From Scilla litardierei (taxonomy: Eukaryota; Streptophyta; Magnoliopsida; Asparagales; Asparagaceae): 64,000 bases of DNA. Positions within the stretch are counted from its first letter, which is position 1; each line of letters opens with the position of its first letter. The notes under the pieces are model-generated. The model had not been told where the DNA came from, ran no database searches, and saw nothing but the letters and a program-made list of their open reading frames with translations. Made by a program: the position numbers and the translations under genes. The stretch spans positions 173,391,704 to 173,455,703 of the forward strand of contig CM061141.1 in assembly GCA_030789695.1 (NCBI GenBank), read 5' to 3'. Below are positions 1 through 9,816 of this stretch, in pieces.

Positions 1-275
1 AATATAACTGCATTACAAGTAGTGACTAACATTTTTCAAATGTATGCCGACTAAGAATTTTGTATGTGAATGTAGTTATTCTATGTCTGGTACATGCCTA
101 ACATTTTAAAAACACACATTAAAAATGCACTAAACATAACATGCATTATAGTTGCATTACACTAGCATCATTCTATTTTGTTGTCATGAAGAATTTTGTA
201 CAAAAATAAATGGATGTATGCACTAGATCTCAACTAATTCGATGATTGATTGTTAGTAATGGATTATAGGTGTAA

Positions 276-575
276 GTGCCTAGGCTGGATGACCCATTGT
301 CACATACCTTCGAGCAGTGCTCAAAAGACACATTCAAGATATACAGGCCATTTAGGTATGTGATCTACTACCTATACCCGTGTCAAGATAGATGGGATGG
401 AAGGATTCCAGAGTTGGTGACAATCTATGCGGTGAATTACCATCGGTCCATGTCCTTCTACTACAACACTCCTCTTTTGATCGCTGTGTGGTATAGATTC
501 AATCAATGCCCAAGAATCATGGCCGTCGCCAATACAACCGAGGCCGTTGGCAGCAGTCTCATCCGGCATATGTAG
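276..575 (+). pseudogene. Gene fragment, possibly plant mobile domain (PMD)-like
   Basis: An open frame of 99 residues follows an AG-ending, intron-like sequence. I do not recognise it with certainty. The spacing of aromatic residues around 'CQDRWDGRIPELV', with 'AVNYHRSM' about ten residues later, loosely resembles the W-x-A-R-x-P-L-I...E-x-H-x-P block of plant mobile domain proteins (MULE-associated or MAIN-like). This is a memory-based resemblance, not an alignment. It lies inside Helitron copy A and so could be a captured exon. It could also be a chance open frame. Confidence 0.25.
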
Positions 576-1800
576 AGTAAAGCAAAGATGATGTCTTTCT
601 GTGTGTATGTTTGAATTATGATCTGGATGTGATATTTACTGATGAGGTTTACATACGAGATATTATGTGCTTATAATGTGATTCACCTTCAATGAATTGT
701 CCTTAATATGTAATTTAGAGAATAATATTTTGGTGTACTAATGGATTGTTGATGTATGTTAATGATTAGAATCCAAATTCTTTAATGTGTGATAAAAGGG
801 ACAATGTCCAATTTTTTAAGTTGCATTGCTGTTGATTCCAAAGCTTACAAATCAATAATCAGAGAAAACATGTGATTCAAGATTGTGAAGGCTATTTCCT
901 TAAGGATTCATTTCCCATTGTATTATACCAGTAAGGCACAAAATGTCATTATGATATTCGATATCGCTTTTATATTTAACTATGCGAGGGGATGATATTG
1001 GCCAATATTCCAGATAGGTTTGTCGGTTGAGTGCTCTATGGAAGAATTTGGATCTTATCGGCACCTATTGCAATGAACAGTCCATTGCACCAATAATAAG
1101 CGTTCATAAAATGGTGGATGGTTATGGTTTTTGTTGAGCGTAAAATTAGAAAGAGTGCAACGCATGGGAGGAAAAAATGTCCCAACTTAGTAGGCATCAC
1201 CTCATATGCAACCTGTAGTGGTTGGTCGACACATTGATTATTATCCTCTACAATTAGTATACTGTGATGTCTTTTGTTCATCTCATATGAAACATGTAGT
1301 GGTTGTCCATGCATTGATTATAATCCTCTACAAATTAGTACACCATGATGGCTTTTGTTGAACATAAAATTAGATTGCGTGGAGTACGTAAATTATTGTT
1401 GTTCGTTAAAAATTAGAGTGAAAAATAAATAACAATTATTACACTATAATTATTGTTGTTTGTTTAAAATAAGGGGATCCAAGATTTTGAGGGGAGATAT
1501 TTTTAATGAAAGGATGAACTAAAAAACAATAATTGAGCTATAATTATTGTTGTTCTTTTAAAATTATGGGATCTAAGATTTTGAAGGTATAATATTTTAA
1601 ATCAACAGTGCCCTTGGGTCACATGTTAATCTATATGTAACTAAATTTTGGGTAGAACTAAATTCTTTGTAGGGAACTACATTTGGGGGGAAAATAAAAT
1701 TTTTATGCGAAACTAAATAACAAATATTGCGCTTTAATTATTGTTGTGCATTTAAATTAGATGATCCAAGATTTTGAGCGGTGAATACTTTAAATGAACT

Positions 1801-1825
1801 GTGCCCTACGGGCACAGGTTATGAC

Positions 1826-1828
<3 letters not shown>
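1801..1828 (+). other. Helitron 3' terminal hairpin and CTAG end (copy A)
   Basis: A six-bp perfect stem (GTGCCC/GGGCAC) with a 3-nt loop lies 13 nt before CTAG|T. Helitrons terminate at CTRR after such a hairpin and insert between A and T, so this sets the right end of copy A. The matching signal at 51295-51321 supports the call. Confidence 0.75.

Positions 1829-1830
<2 letters not shown>

Positions 1831-1912
<82 letters not shown>
1831..1912. repeat. (TA)n microsatellite next to Helitron end
   Basis: About 80 bp of nearly pure TA repeat begins two to three bases after the CTAG terminus. The second Helitron end at 51321 has the same arrangement. The tract reads as Tyr-Ile repeats in some frames, which is not coding. 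Confidence 0.95.
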
Positions 1913-1915
<3 letters not shown>

Positions 1916-2469
1916 TATAAACCATGACCTTTTTTGAATTTTGTCCCAGTCACCAGTCCAGTCATATTGCTTTGTCCCAGTCATATGCTGAGTAGGATTA
2001 AGTTGTTTTGTATTTGAAAATTTGAACTCACCGTGCCCTAATGTGACAAATTCTCGCCGTTCTCACTAATGCTTTGAGCTCAACGCAAATTCTTTGAGCT
2101 CAACGCATACACAAATTCTCACGGTGACATCGATTTTGGAGGGAAAATTGGGCGTGGGAGGGAAAATCTCTGATGTGAGGGCAAGCTTGGAGGGAAAATC
2201 TCTGATGTGATCGGGGATGGCCTCATCAGAGACGGCCTACTGCAAAAGCCCTCATCTTCCATCCTCCATGTTTTCTTCTTCACGTTTCCATCATCTTCCA
2301 TCCTCCACGGAACGCCCTCATCTTCAACCTCACCACGCAAAGCCCTCATCTTCAACCTCGCCACGCACATCAGGAGGTTGTAGCCTCACCACGCAAAGCC
2401 CTCATCTTCAACCTCGCCTCGCCACGCAAAGCCCTCATCTTCAACCTCATCCTCCATGCACATCAGGAG
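1913..2469. other. Non-coding spacer with CATCTTCAACCTC minisatellite
   Basis: No gene is seen. From about 2230 onward the unit 'ccctcatcttcaacctc' recurs with variants ('gccacgcaaag', 'catcctccacgcacat'), a degenerate pyrimidine-rich minisatellite. The junction at 1913-1925 (TTCTATAAACC after the TA tract) could hold a Helitron 5'-TC end, but the preceding base is T rather than the usual A, so this is not claimed. Confidence 0.5.
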
Positions 2470-2960
2470 GTGAGTTATTTTGGGATTTTTTTAGATTTTT
2501 GAAACATTAGAAACAATAAAATTTTGGTAAAATTTTGCTCTTTTGCAGGGTATTGCTCCAGGCCTCATCTTCAACCTCACCACGCAAAGCCTCATCTACA
2601 GCCTCATAGCCCTCCTCCACGCACAGTAGGAGGTGAGTTCTTTTGGGATTTTTCAGATTTTTCTAAAGTTTTTTTGGAAACAATAAAATTTTGATAAAAT
2701 TTTCCTCTTTTGCATGGTATTGCTCCAGCCCTCATCTGGAACCTCATAGCCCTCATCTTCAACCTCATCCTCCACGCACAGCTGGAGGTGTGTTCTTTTG
2801 GGAAAACATTAGAAACATTAAAGTTTTGGTCTTTTTCAGATGATATGAAAATTTTGTCAATTTTGCTCACGTTAGTTTTTATGAAAATTTTACTGTTTCT
2901 TCTTGCCATTAACAATTTTTCTAGAGATTTTATTGCAGGGGTTTGCAAGTTTTTTTGATG
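2470..2960 (+). repeat. Tandem exon/intron-like units
   Basis: Three diverged copies of a ~155-160-bp unit start at 2470, 2633 and 2788. Each starts with a splice-donor-like GTGAGTT or GTGTGTT and carries a T-rich tract. The first copy ends in TTTTGCAG before GGTATTGCTCCAG; the second has CAG changed to CAT at the same place. The intervening exon-like pieces are 84 nt (2549-2632) and 72 nt (2716-2787), both multiples of three. They consist of the CATCTTCAACCTC minisatellite. No protein family is recognised. Confidence 0.5.
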
Positions 2961-3029
2961 TCATTACAGTTTTTATAAGTTCTTTTTTGAAAATTTTTTA
3001 AAAAATTTTTGCAGTATGATATGGATATG

Positions 3030-4140
3030 ATTTTTACAGTATGAAATTTTCGTATGCAGTTCCAATACTATTATCAAATACTGATATTCGTATGAAAATC
3101 TATTGGAACTTATTGGAACTTATCCAATCCTATTGCTTCGTTGTACAGTCCAAATTTGGTATGAAGTACGAATATTTCATCTACGAAAATCTATTCCAAT
3201 TTTCGTATCAGATTGATGTACTGGAAATATATTCAAATACGAATTTCCAATACCCAAATTGATGTAATGGAAATCTATTACAGGATATGCAACTTTGGGT
3301 AACTTTTCAGGAAATACGAAAATTTCAAAAACTTTTCAGGTATTCGAATTTTGCCAGGATATGCAAATTTGCTGAGTTGAATATGGAAATTTGCATATCC
3401 TGTCAAAAGGGCTTTGAAATTCGTATTTGAAATAGACAGGATATGGAAATATGCAAATTTGATGTGTTGAATATGGAAATATGTGATTTTTGAAAATTTG
3501 AAAATTTGACAGGATAGGGAAATATGCATATTTTGAAAGTTTCACAAGATATGCACATTTTGAAATTTTGACCGGGTATGCAAATTTTTTTGGATATGGA
3601 AATATGCGAATTTTGAAATTTTGACAGGATATTCAAATTTGCTGAGTTGAATATGGAAATTTGCATATCATGTCAAAAGGTATTTGACAAAATCGTATTT
3701 GAAATATCCAGTATATGGAAATATGCAAATTCGTATTCAGGAAATTTGGGTAACTTTCAACAACTTTTCAGGAAATTCGTATTTGAAATTTTGAAATTTT
3801 TACAGGATATGCAAATTTACTGAGTTGAATATGGAAATTTGCATATCCTGTCAAAAGGTATTTGAAATTCGTATTTGAAATAGACAGGATATGGAAATAT
3901 GCAAATTCGTATTCAGGAAATTTGGGTAACTTTCAAAAACTTTTCAGGAACTTCGTATTTGAAATTTTGACAGGATATGCAAATTTGGGTTACTTTTCAG
4001 GAAATGTTCAGTCTAATTTGATGTAATGGAAAATTTTCATCAAATTGATGTAATGGAACTTTGGGTACAATTTAGACAGGATATGCAAATTTGATGTAAT
4101 GGAAATTTTCGTCAAAAACTTTCCAGTAACTTTTGGTACG
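3030..4140. repeat. AT-rich repeat block with recurring hairpins
   Basis: The block is built from recurring phrases: 'gacaggatatgcaaattt', 'tgagttgaatatgg', 'aaatttgcatatcctgtc', 'aggaaatttgggtaac'. Three copies (about 3354-3412, 3624-3679 and 3807-3857) place the first and third phrases, which are reverse complements, around a ~16-nt loop, giving an 18-bp stem that is imperfect in some copies. No coding sequence is seen. Open frames here are low-complexity. Confidence 0.75.
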
Positions 4141-4413
4141 CAATAAATACATGAAGATGAGGACTATGTTATTAAATTGCAGTATATTTCTTTGTTAAAC
4201 TTTGATGTAATGGAAATGAACATTGTTAACATTTGAGTATCCTGTCTAATTTCTTCATTTGCTTTTGGTGTAATATTGCTTTTGGAACATTGTTAAACTT
4301 TGATGTTACTTGAGACTGATTGCTTTCGGAACATTTGAAATTTTGATTCCAATGTCTAATTCCAATGTCCAATTTTAAAGGAAAACCTCACTATCCTCAC
4401 TATCCTCACTATA

Positions 4414-4453
4414 TTGGCTCAAAATACCTGTATAGTGAGGTATTTTGAGCCAA
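4414..4453. repeat. 16-bp perfect inverted repeat
   Basis: TTGGCTCAAAATACCT is followed after 8 nt by its exact reverse complement. Copies of 'ttggctcaaaa' continue for another 40 bp. No transposon features flank it, so its origin is unknown. Confidence 0.8.
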
Positions 4454-4619
4454 ATGTTGGCTCAAAAATTCCAAATGTTGGCTCAAAATCATGTCATATT
4501 TTATCAACACACACTCACGTTTTGTTATTGTACACATATACACACCAATAAATTCCAATGTCCAATTTAGAGTTAAGGCATTTGGAGCATCCTGAGACTG
4601 CTGACTGCGACACCAAGAA

Positions 4620-5105
4620 AATTCCAATGTCTAACTTCATACACTCAAGTTTCATTACAAATATACACACACTCAAGTTTCCTTAAAAATATACACACAC
4701 AGTCAAGTTTCAATGTCCAATGTCCAAGTTTCATTAAAAATATACACACACTCAAGTTTCATTAAAACTTGAGTTTAAAAATATACACACACTCAAGTTT
4801 CATTAAAACTTGAGTTTCAAAATATACACACACTCAAGGCATTGAAACTTGAGTTTAAAAATATACACACAGGTCAAATTTGGACATTGGAATTCATACC
4901 TATTGAAATTCAAAATCCTGTCCAGCTTTAAGCCTGAGACTTTGATCCTTCTATACACACAGGTCAAACTTGATGTGTGTATATATGCTAATATGCCAAA
5001 TAGCATATATATGAAGTTGATGTATGAACTTGGTATGAAGTTGGTTCAACTTTGATCCTAATAGGTATGAAGTTTGACTTTAATCCTAATATACCAAATA
5101 GGTAT
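4620..5105. repeat. CACACTCAAGTTTC / GGTATGAAGTT minisatellites (left part)
   Basis: Repeats of 'actcaagtttcattaaaa' and 'atatacacaca' grade into repeats of 'caaataggtatgaagttg' and 'aggtcaaactttgatcctaat'. The array is interrupted at 5105 by the Gypsy insertion and resumes at 12537. No gene is seen. Confidence 0.75.
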
Positions 5106-6137
5106 TGTTTCAGAGTGTTTTCTCACTACAAAAGCGTTGACCGTGGACTACCCGGTCAACGTGGTCAAGGGGCCGACTCGGGTCCCTCGGGTGTGTTGAG
5201 TCTGTGCCGACGCAGCGTGAATTGGAGTTGCGGATGACGTGGAGCGCGTCGGCTGGGCCGGATCTGGATCCTCGGCCACGAGGGGGGCGAGGGGAAGCCT
5301 CGGCCCGGTGTGAGACGCTCGGCCTCGGACAGTCGGACGACGAGGGGTAGCCTCGGCGCCTCGTGAGCGGAGGGGAAGCCTCGGCTCGGACGGATGTGCT
5401 CGGCCTCGGTCGGTCGGACGACGAGGGGTAGCCTCGGTCGTCTTGCTTGATGCGTGGCCGGCGTGGGGCGGAGGGGAAGCCTCGGCCCGTGGAACTGACG
5501 TCCTCCTGCGCAGACGAGAGCACTCGTCAGGGGGGCCGGACCTTGGTTCCGGCCAAATCCCCTCCGATGCCTAAGTCAGGCGATGATTTGATAGAGGAGG
5601 CTCGGCGGAGACGGTTCGACTTGAGAGGAGGTCGGAACGACGTCTACCGGCGTGAGCGGGGTAGGAAGGAGAAGAAATGGGGGAACTAGGTCGTTGATGG
5701 AGTACCTTAGGTTTTAGTTACCTGAGATGCGGTCCCCCGTCTAGTCGTCCTTCTGGCCCTTTTATAGGCTTCCCGTCGTGACTGCCCATGACTCACGTCC
5801 CTCGTCCACCCCCGATCGTGCCCCCTCAATCCGCCTTCCCATCGCCGCTCCTTGCGCCATGCCAGCACCTCCCCATAACGGCCATTAAGTGGTCGCGGGC
5901 CTGGGGGAACGGTTATCGCTGGAGTGGGCGAGTGACTTGCGCGTTTTCGGGGACGGGTCGGATCGCCGTTCGGGGGTCCTCTAAGGGGCTTTGTCGGGCG
6001 GGCCTGATCTCGCAGACGGGCTTCTGGCTCCATCTTCTTTCGGGCTTCGCTTGGTGGGCTTGGGCCTCCCGTGACTTCGCGTAGCCGGCTGTGCCTTTGG
6101 GCCCATGCCGTTGGGCCTCCGCAAAATAGACGTATCA
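5106..6137 (-). repeat. LTR (3' LTR in element sense), Gypsy copy 1
   Basis: The LTR runs TG...CA on the + strand (TGTTTCAGAG to GACGTATCA) and equals 11505-12536 in length. On the minus strand a TATA box (TATAAAAG) lies at 5759-5766. It contains repeats of 'gaggggaagcctcgg' and 'gaggggtagcctcgg'. Frames open here on either strand are repeated in the other LTR and are not genes. A G-rich tract (GATGGGGGCAAT on the minus strand, 6138-6149) abuts it as the probable polypurine tract. Confidence 0.93.
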
Positions 6138-6359
6138 ATTGCCCCCATCAGAAGGGCCGATCGGCCTTGGCCAGCTCGGTTCGATCGATGTGACTCCTGG
6201 GGTTCCGAGTGGCGCGTCAGTCGAGGCGCGGTCATAAATGAAGGTTATGATGAGGCGGGTCGATTGGACTTCCCTTGGCGTTGATTTTGAAACGCCATCT
6301 GCTCTTTGAGGCTCGCCCCGCGTTCTTGTCAGGCGTTTCAAATTCGTTCATGGGTCTTG

Positions 6360-6366
6360 TATATAA
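6360..6366 (+). promoter_or_regulatory. TATA box of the antisense gene (copy 1)
   Basis: TATATAA on the + strand lies ~145 bp upstream of the antisense gene ATG at 6511. The same motif lies at 57493-57500 in copy 2, about 130 bp upstream of its ATG. A conserved core promoter opposite to the element's own transcription suggests the gene has its own promoter. Confidence 0.5.
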
Positions 6367-6510
6367 GTGCCCCGGCTGCGTTGGTCCCAATTTCTTCCTC
6401 GCTCTTCCTCTTGTTCCTGGCTTTCCACAAACTCGGAGTCTTTCGCCGCCTTTGTTTCCTTGCCTCCTCCAGATAAGCAAAAAAGGTAACTCCTTTCCCA
6501 TCCTCCTCTT

Positions 6511-8662
6511 ATGGTAGCTCTTAGGATAGGCGGCTCTGCCCAAGGGGCGAGGGATCCTCCTGAGTCCAGGCGTGGCGGACTCCGCTCCGCGGGATCCGGT
6601 TTCTCCTTGGAGAGACGTTCCCTCCGAGATAAATGGAAGAGGAAGCTCTTCCCAGATTATGCATGCGATGATGTGGCGTCGGCTGCCGTGCGGCTTAATG
6701 TACCTCCGGTTGTCCTCAGAACGCCGTCGAGGACTTCTTTTCCGGCGGCTGCGGAGATTCGGGGAAGGTACCTCTGTCACCCGTATGACGTTCGAGTCCC
6801 TTTCGTCGACCAGCGGATCTGTCTTCCGAGGAGCAATGAAGTCGGCGTTTACATCGAGATGTTTCGTCTGGGTCTTCGTTTCCCACTCAATCCCTTCTTT
6901 ATCCAAGTCATGGAGTACCTCATGGTGCCGCTTTGTCAGTTCACCCCCCGTTCGGTCGCGGTTCTGACGGGCTTTGTGATGCTCTGTTGTACCCGCGGTC
7001 TGGAGCCATCTCTCCCCCTTCTCTTCTATTTTTATCAGATCCAGACGGTCGGTCTAGGGTCATGGTTGCACCTCCGAGCCCGCGCGGGGAGGGAATGCCT
7101 GATCGGGCTACCCCACTGGGCGGGGGATTGGAGCTCGGATTATGTCTTCGTGGTCTTCCTTGAGGATGCCCAGATTTTAACAGGTTGGGGTGGGAAGGGT
7201 CGGCCTTGCCCTACGCCAACCCTCTCCGAGGCTGATCAGGCGGCCGTCGCGCTGCTGTCGGCCCTCCCCTTGGAGGCAAAGTCTATCTGGCCTTTGCTGG
7301 ACGACCTACTCCTGAAGGCCTTCTTATGGTATTTGGGTAGGTCACTTTTTCCGTCCTGGATAGCCCTGTGGCTTACCCTGGTTTCGGTTTTGCTTGCAGG
7401 AATGGATGGTCGCGAGTTCACCCGCGACGTTGATGAGCTGATTCGTCGTGGAGCGGCTCGGAGCTGAGGTAGCACCTCGAGAAGGGCACCTCGGTGGACC
7501 GTTGAGGAGGAGGTGCACCGAGCCGAGCCCTTCGTGGGCAAGGTGGTGGCCTCACCTCCCGCCTCTTCTTCTGGTAGTCCCCTCCCCGGGGGGGTCGCAA
7601 GGTCCGGATCCGTCCCACCGACCCAAGCGGCGGGGGGTAATGTCGGGTCCGGTGCGGCTCCTCCTGCGCTCGGCGTGCTCCCTCTTGTCCCTGAGGGCGA
7701 AGGCGGCACGAGGCAGAAGCGCTCCCCTTCGGAACCTGCCGAGCATCACGGAGGGAAGAGGACAAAGGGAGACGTGGATCCCTCCAGTCCGGTGTGCTCC
7801 GTGCCCCCGGCGGTGGCCGCCGAGGATCTTCCAGTGACCCTGACGACTACCCCAGTCGCAGCATCTCTGCCTCCATTATCGGGAGTCGGTTCCCTGTTGG
7901 CGAGTAGCTCGGCCTCCCCCGGGGTCACCCCCGGGGGTTCGGTGTTTGTCGACCGAGCCTTGGCTCAACAGTTGGCCGAGGGCTCCGTCCTCCCTCGGGA
8001 CCGTAGTCTCCTTGAGTGGATCCCTGCCGACAAGCTGTCGGACTCCTTGGTTTGGATCCTTCAACAGGTCTGGCTATCCCACTGTCCCTTTCTTTCTTTC
8101 GCTCTCCTCTTGGCTCATGTCTCGTCGTTCAGGGTTCAACGCTCGCCGTCGAGTCGCAGCGTCGAGCCGTCCGTATGAGGGAGCTGGAGGAGTCCTCTGC
8201 GAGGGATCACGAGCGGGCTGGGGAAGCGGAGGTAGCTGCGGTGGTGGCGCAGATGGAGTCCCGGCAACTCAAGCTCCGGGTGGCCGAGCTAGAGGGACGA
8301 GTGGACGTCCTCCAGGGAAAGTTGGAGGACGCCTGGCAGTCGGCCGAGGAAGCGGCTGAGTCGTTCCGCCTGGAGAGGGAGGAGCTTCAGAGGGAACTGT
8401 CGGACCGGCGTCAGGTGGCGTGGTTTGCAGAGGAGGTGGAGAGGGGTTTCGTCGGGACTCTGGGGGAGAGGATCTTCAAGGTCCTTAGGGAAGCCTTCGG
8501 TAAGTATGTGGACCTTATCGGCCCCCGGATCATCGATGACGTCCGTCCTCCTTCCGGGAGTGTGCGGAGCGCGTCCGGCAAGCCCCTCCGCCTGTTGATC
8601 CCCCTTGCTCCGAGCAGGGCGAGGCGCCCGAGGATGCGACCTCTCGAGCCCGGGCCCCCTAG
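6511..8662 (+). pseudogene. Antisense gene of Gypsy copy 1, 'putative gypsy-type transposon' (PF04195-like) with coiled coil
   Basis: Three exons are inferred: 6511-7336, 7400-8067 and 8133-8662. The two short GT-AG introns (63 and 65 nt) keep the frame across both joins and have the same lengths in copy 2. Exon 1 encodes a domain with 'YDVRVPFVDQR', 'FRLGLRFPLNPF' and 'LTGFVMLCCTRGLEPSL', typical of the plant domain annotated as putative gypsy-type transposon. Exon 2 is a Ser/Pro/Gly-rich linker. Exon 3 is a charged coiled coil ('MRELEESS...LEREELQREL'). The function of this family is not established. Lesions are an in-frame TGA early in exon 2 (after 'RRGAARS', ~7465) where copy 2 has CGG, and a 1-nt deletion near 8550 that shifts the last ~40 codons. 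It runs opposite to gag. The start at 6511 is chosen because copy 2 has an equivalent ATG at 57629. Confidence 0.75.
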
Positions 8663-9114
8663 GTCGTCCTTCCCAGCCAGTCATCCTTGTTTTTATCCTC
8701 AAATTTTTTAGCATCCGCTTCGCTTTGGCCCGGTCTACTTGAGATGGATCCCTGGCCTCGCAATCTCCACTTTACCGGTTCTCTGCTTCGGAGCAAACAA
8801 TTGCTGATTGCAAGGAAGTTCGTTTAAGCCAGTAACTTTGTGTTCTTAGTCGACAAGCTTTGTTCTGCCGGCGTTTCCCTAGTTTCCGTAGGTGATGAAT
8901 TTTTTTGTCCGTCGTGGGCGGATTATTTGTAAAGAGATTTCTCCACTTCAATTTCCTGTAAATAAGACACGCTTTTGTTCCTTGGTTAATTGTTGGAAAT
9001 GAAATTGACTTACTTGAATTTCCCGCGCATTTTGCTTTGTTGCTGCGAGCTCGGCTCCTCTGCGGGTGGTGGTCATTTGCTTTCTTTCTCCGGGAGGTCG
9101 CCCCTTGTCTCTCG

Positions 9115-9600
9115 AGTGGACAAGTCGGTTGGCGTCCTTGATGGCTGGGGGAGATGCCCCCAGTCTTACGAGCGAAGGAGTCGGTCGGCGAGGGTGAATC
9201 CCCTCGGCTTAGGTCCAGTCGGGGTCTGCGCTGGCTGGGGGGGATTGCCCCCAGACTTGCAAGCGAATGAGTCGGTCGGCGAGGGTGAAGCTCCTCGGCT
9301 TAGGATCGGTCGGCGTCTGCACTGGCTGGGGGGATTGCCCCTAGACTTACAAGCGAAGGAGCCGGTCGGCGATGGCGAAGCTCCTCGACTTAGGACCAGT
9401 CGGTGTCTGCGCAGGCTGGGGGGCTTGCCCCCAGACTCACAAGCGAAGGAGTCAGTCGACGAGGGCGAAGCTCCTCGGCTTAGGACCGGTCGGCGTCCGC
9501 GCTGGCTGGGGGGATTGCCCCCAGACTTACAAGCGAAGGAGCCGGTCAGCGAGGGCGAAGCTCCTCGGCTTAGGACCAGTTTCGATCGACCCTCCATCCG
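9115..9600. repeat. ~87-bp tandem repeats, Gypsy copy 1
   Basis: About five units, each with 'gctcctcggcttaggacc', 'gtcggcgt', 'gctggctgggggga' and 'ttgcccccagactta'. They lie between the antisense gene and gag. Such arrays are common in the 3' untranslated part of Tat-lineage elements. The open frames through them are Gly/Arg/Pro repeats and not genes. Copy 2 carries about seven units. Confidence 0.9.
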
Positions 9601-9816
9601 GTAAGGTGGCGGTCTTTGCTCTTATGCACCCTTAGCGAAATGTTGATTCCGTTGGAGATGAGGAAAAGATAAAAGGAATGCGTTCGTACTATTAAAGGTC
9701 CTATTGGACTAGTACACTTGGAGGAAAAGAAAAGGAAATAAAGCTAGACGGAGGAATGTAAACCTAGATAATTTCCTCCTGACTAGGCCGCGACTGGGGG
9801 GAGGGGCCTCGCTTGC

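Larger units (their letters stand above)
1..1828 (+). mobile_element. 3' part of a Helitron (copy A)
   Basis: The right boundary is defined by a hairpin (GTGCCC-TAC-GGGCAC, 1801-1815) followed 13 nt later by CTAG, with a host T next. This is the Helitron 3' signature. The last ~430 bp (units beginning 'ggggatccaagattttgag', and the 'attattgttgtt' motif) match the tail of the Helitron that ends at 51321, so both belong to one family. The left end lies outside the window or is not recognisable. Apart from a possible gene fragment at 276-575, I see no coding sequence in 576-1800. That stretch is AT-rich with short direct repeats, such as two copies of a 'catatgaaacatgtagtggttg' type block near 1200-1320. 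Confidence 0.65.

Noticed and set aside
1913..1930. 5'-TC end of Helitron B directly after the first (TA)n
   Set aside because: TCTATAAACC is preceded by T rather than A and no second copy was available for comparison. Kept only as a possibility.
5110..5523. Open frame of 137 aa on the minus strand, repeated exactly at 11509-11922
   Set aside because: It lies inside the LTRs and follows the repeat composition. Its duplication is due to LTR identity.
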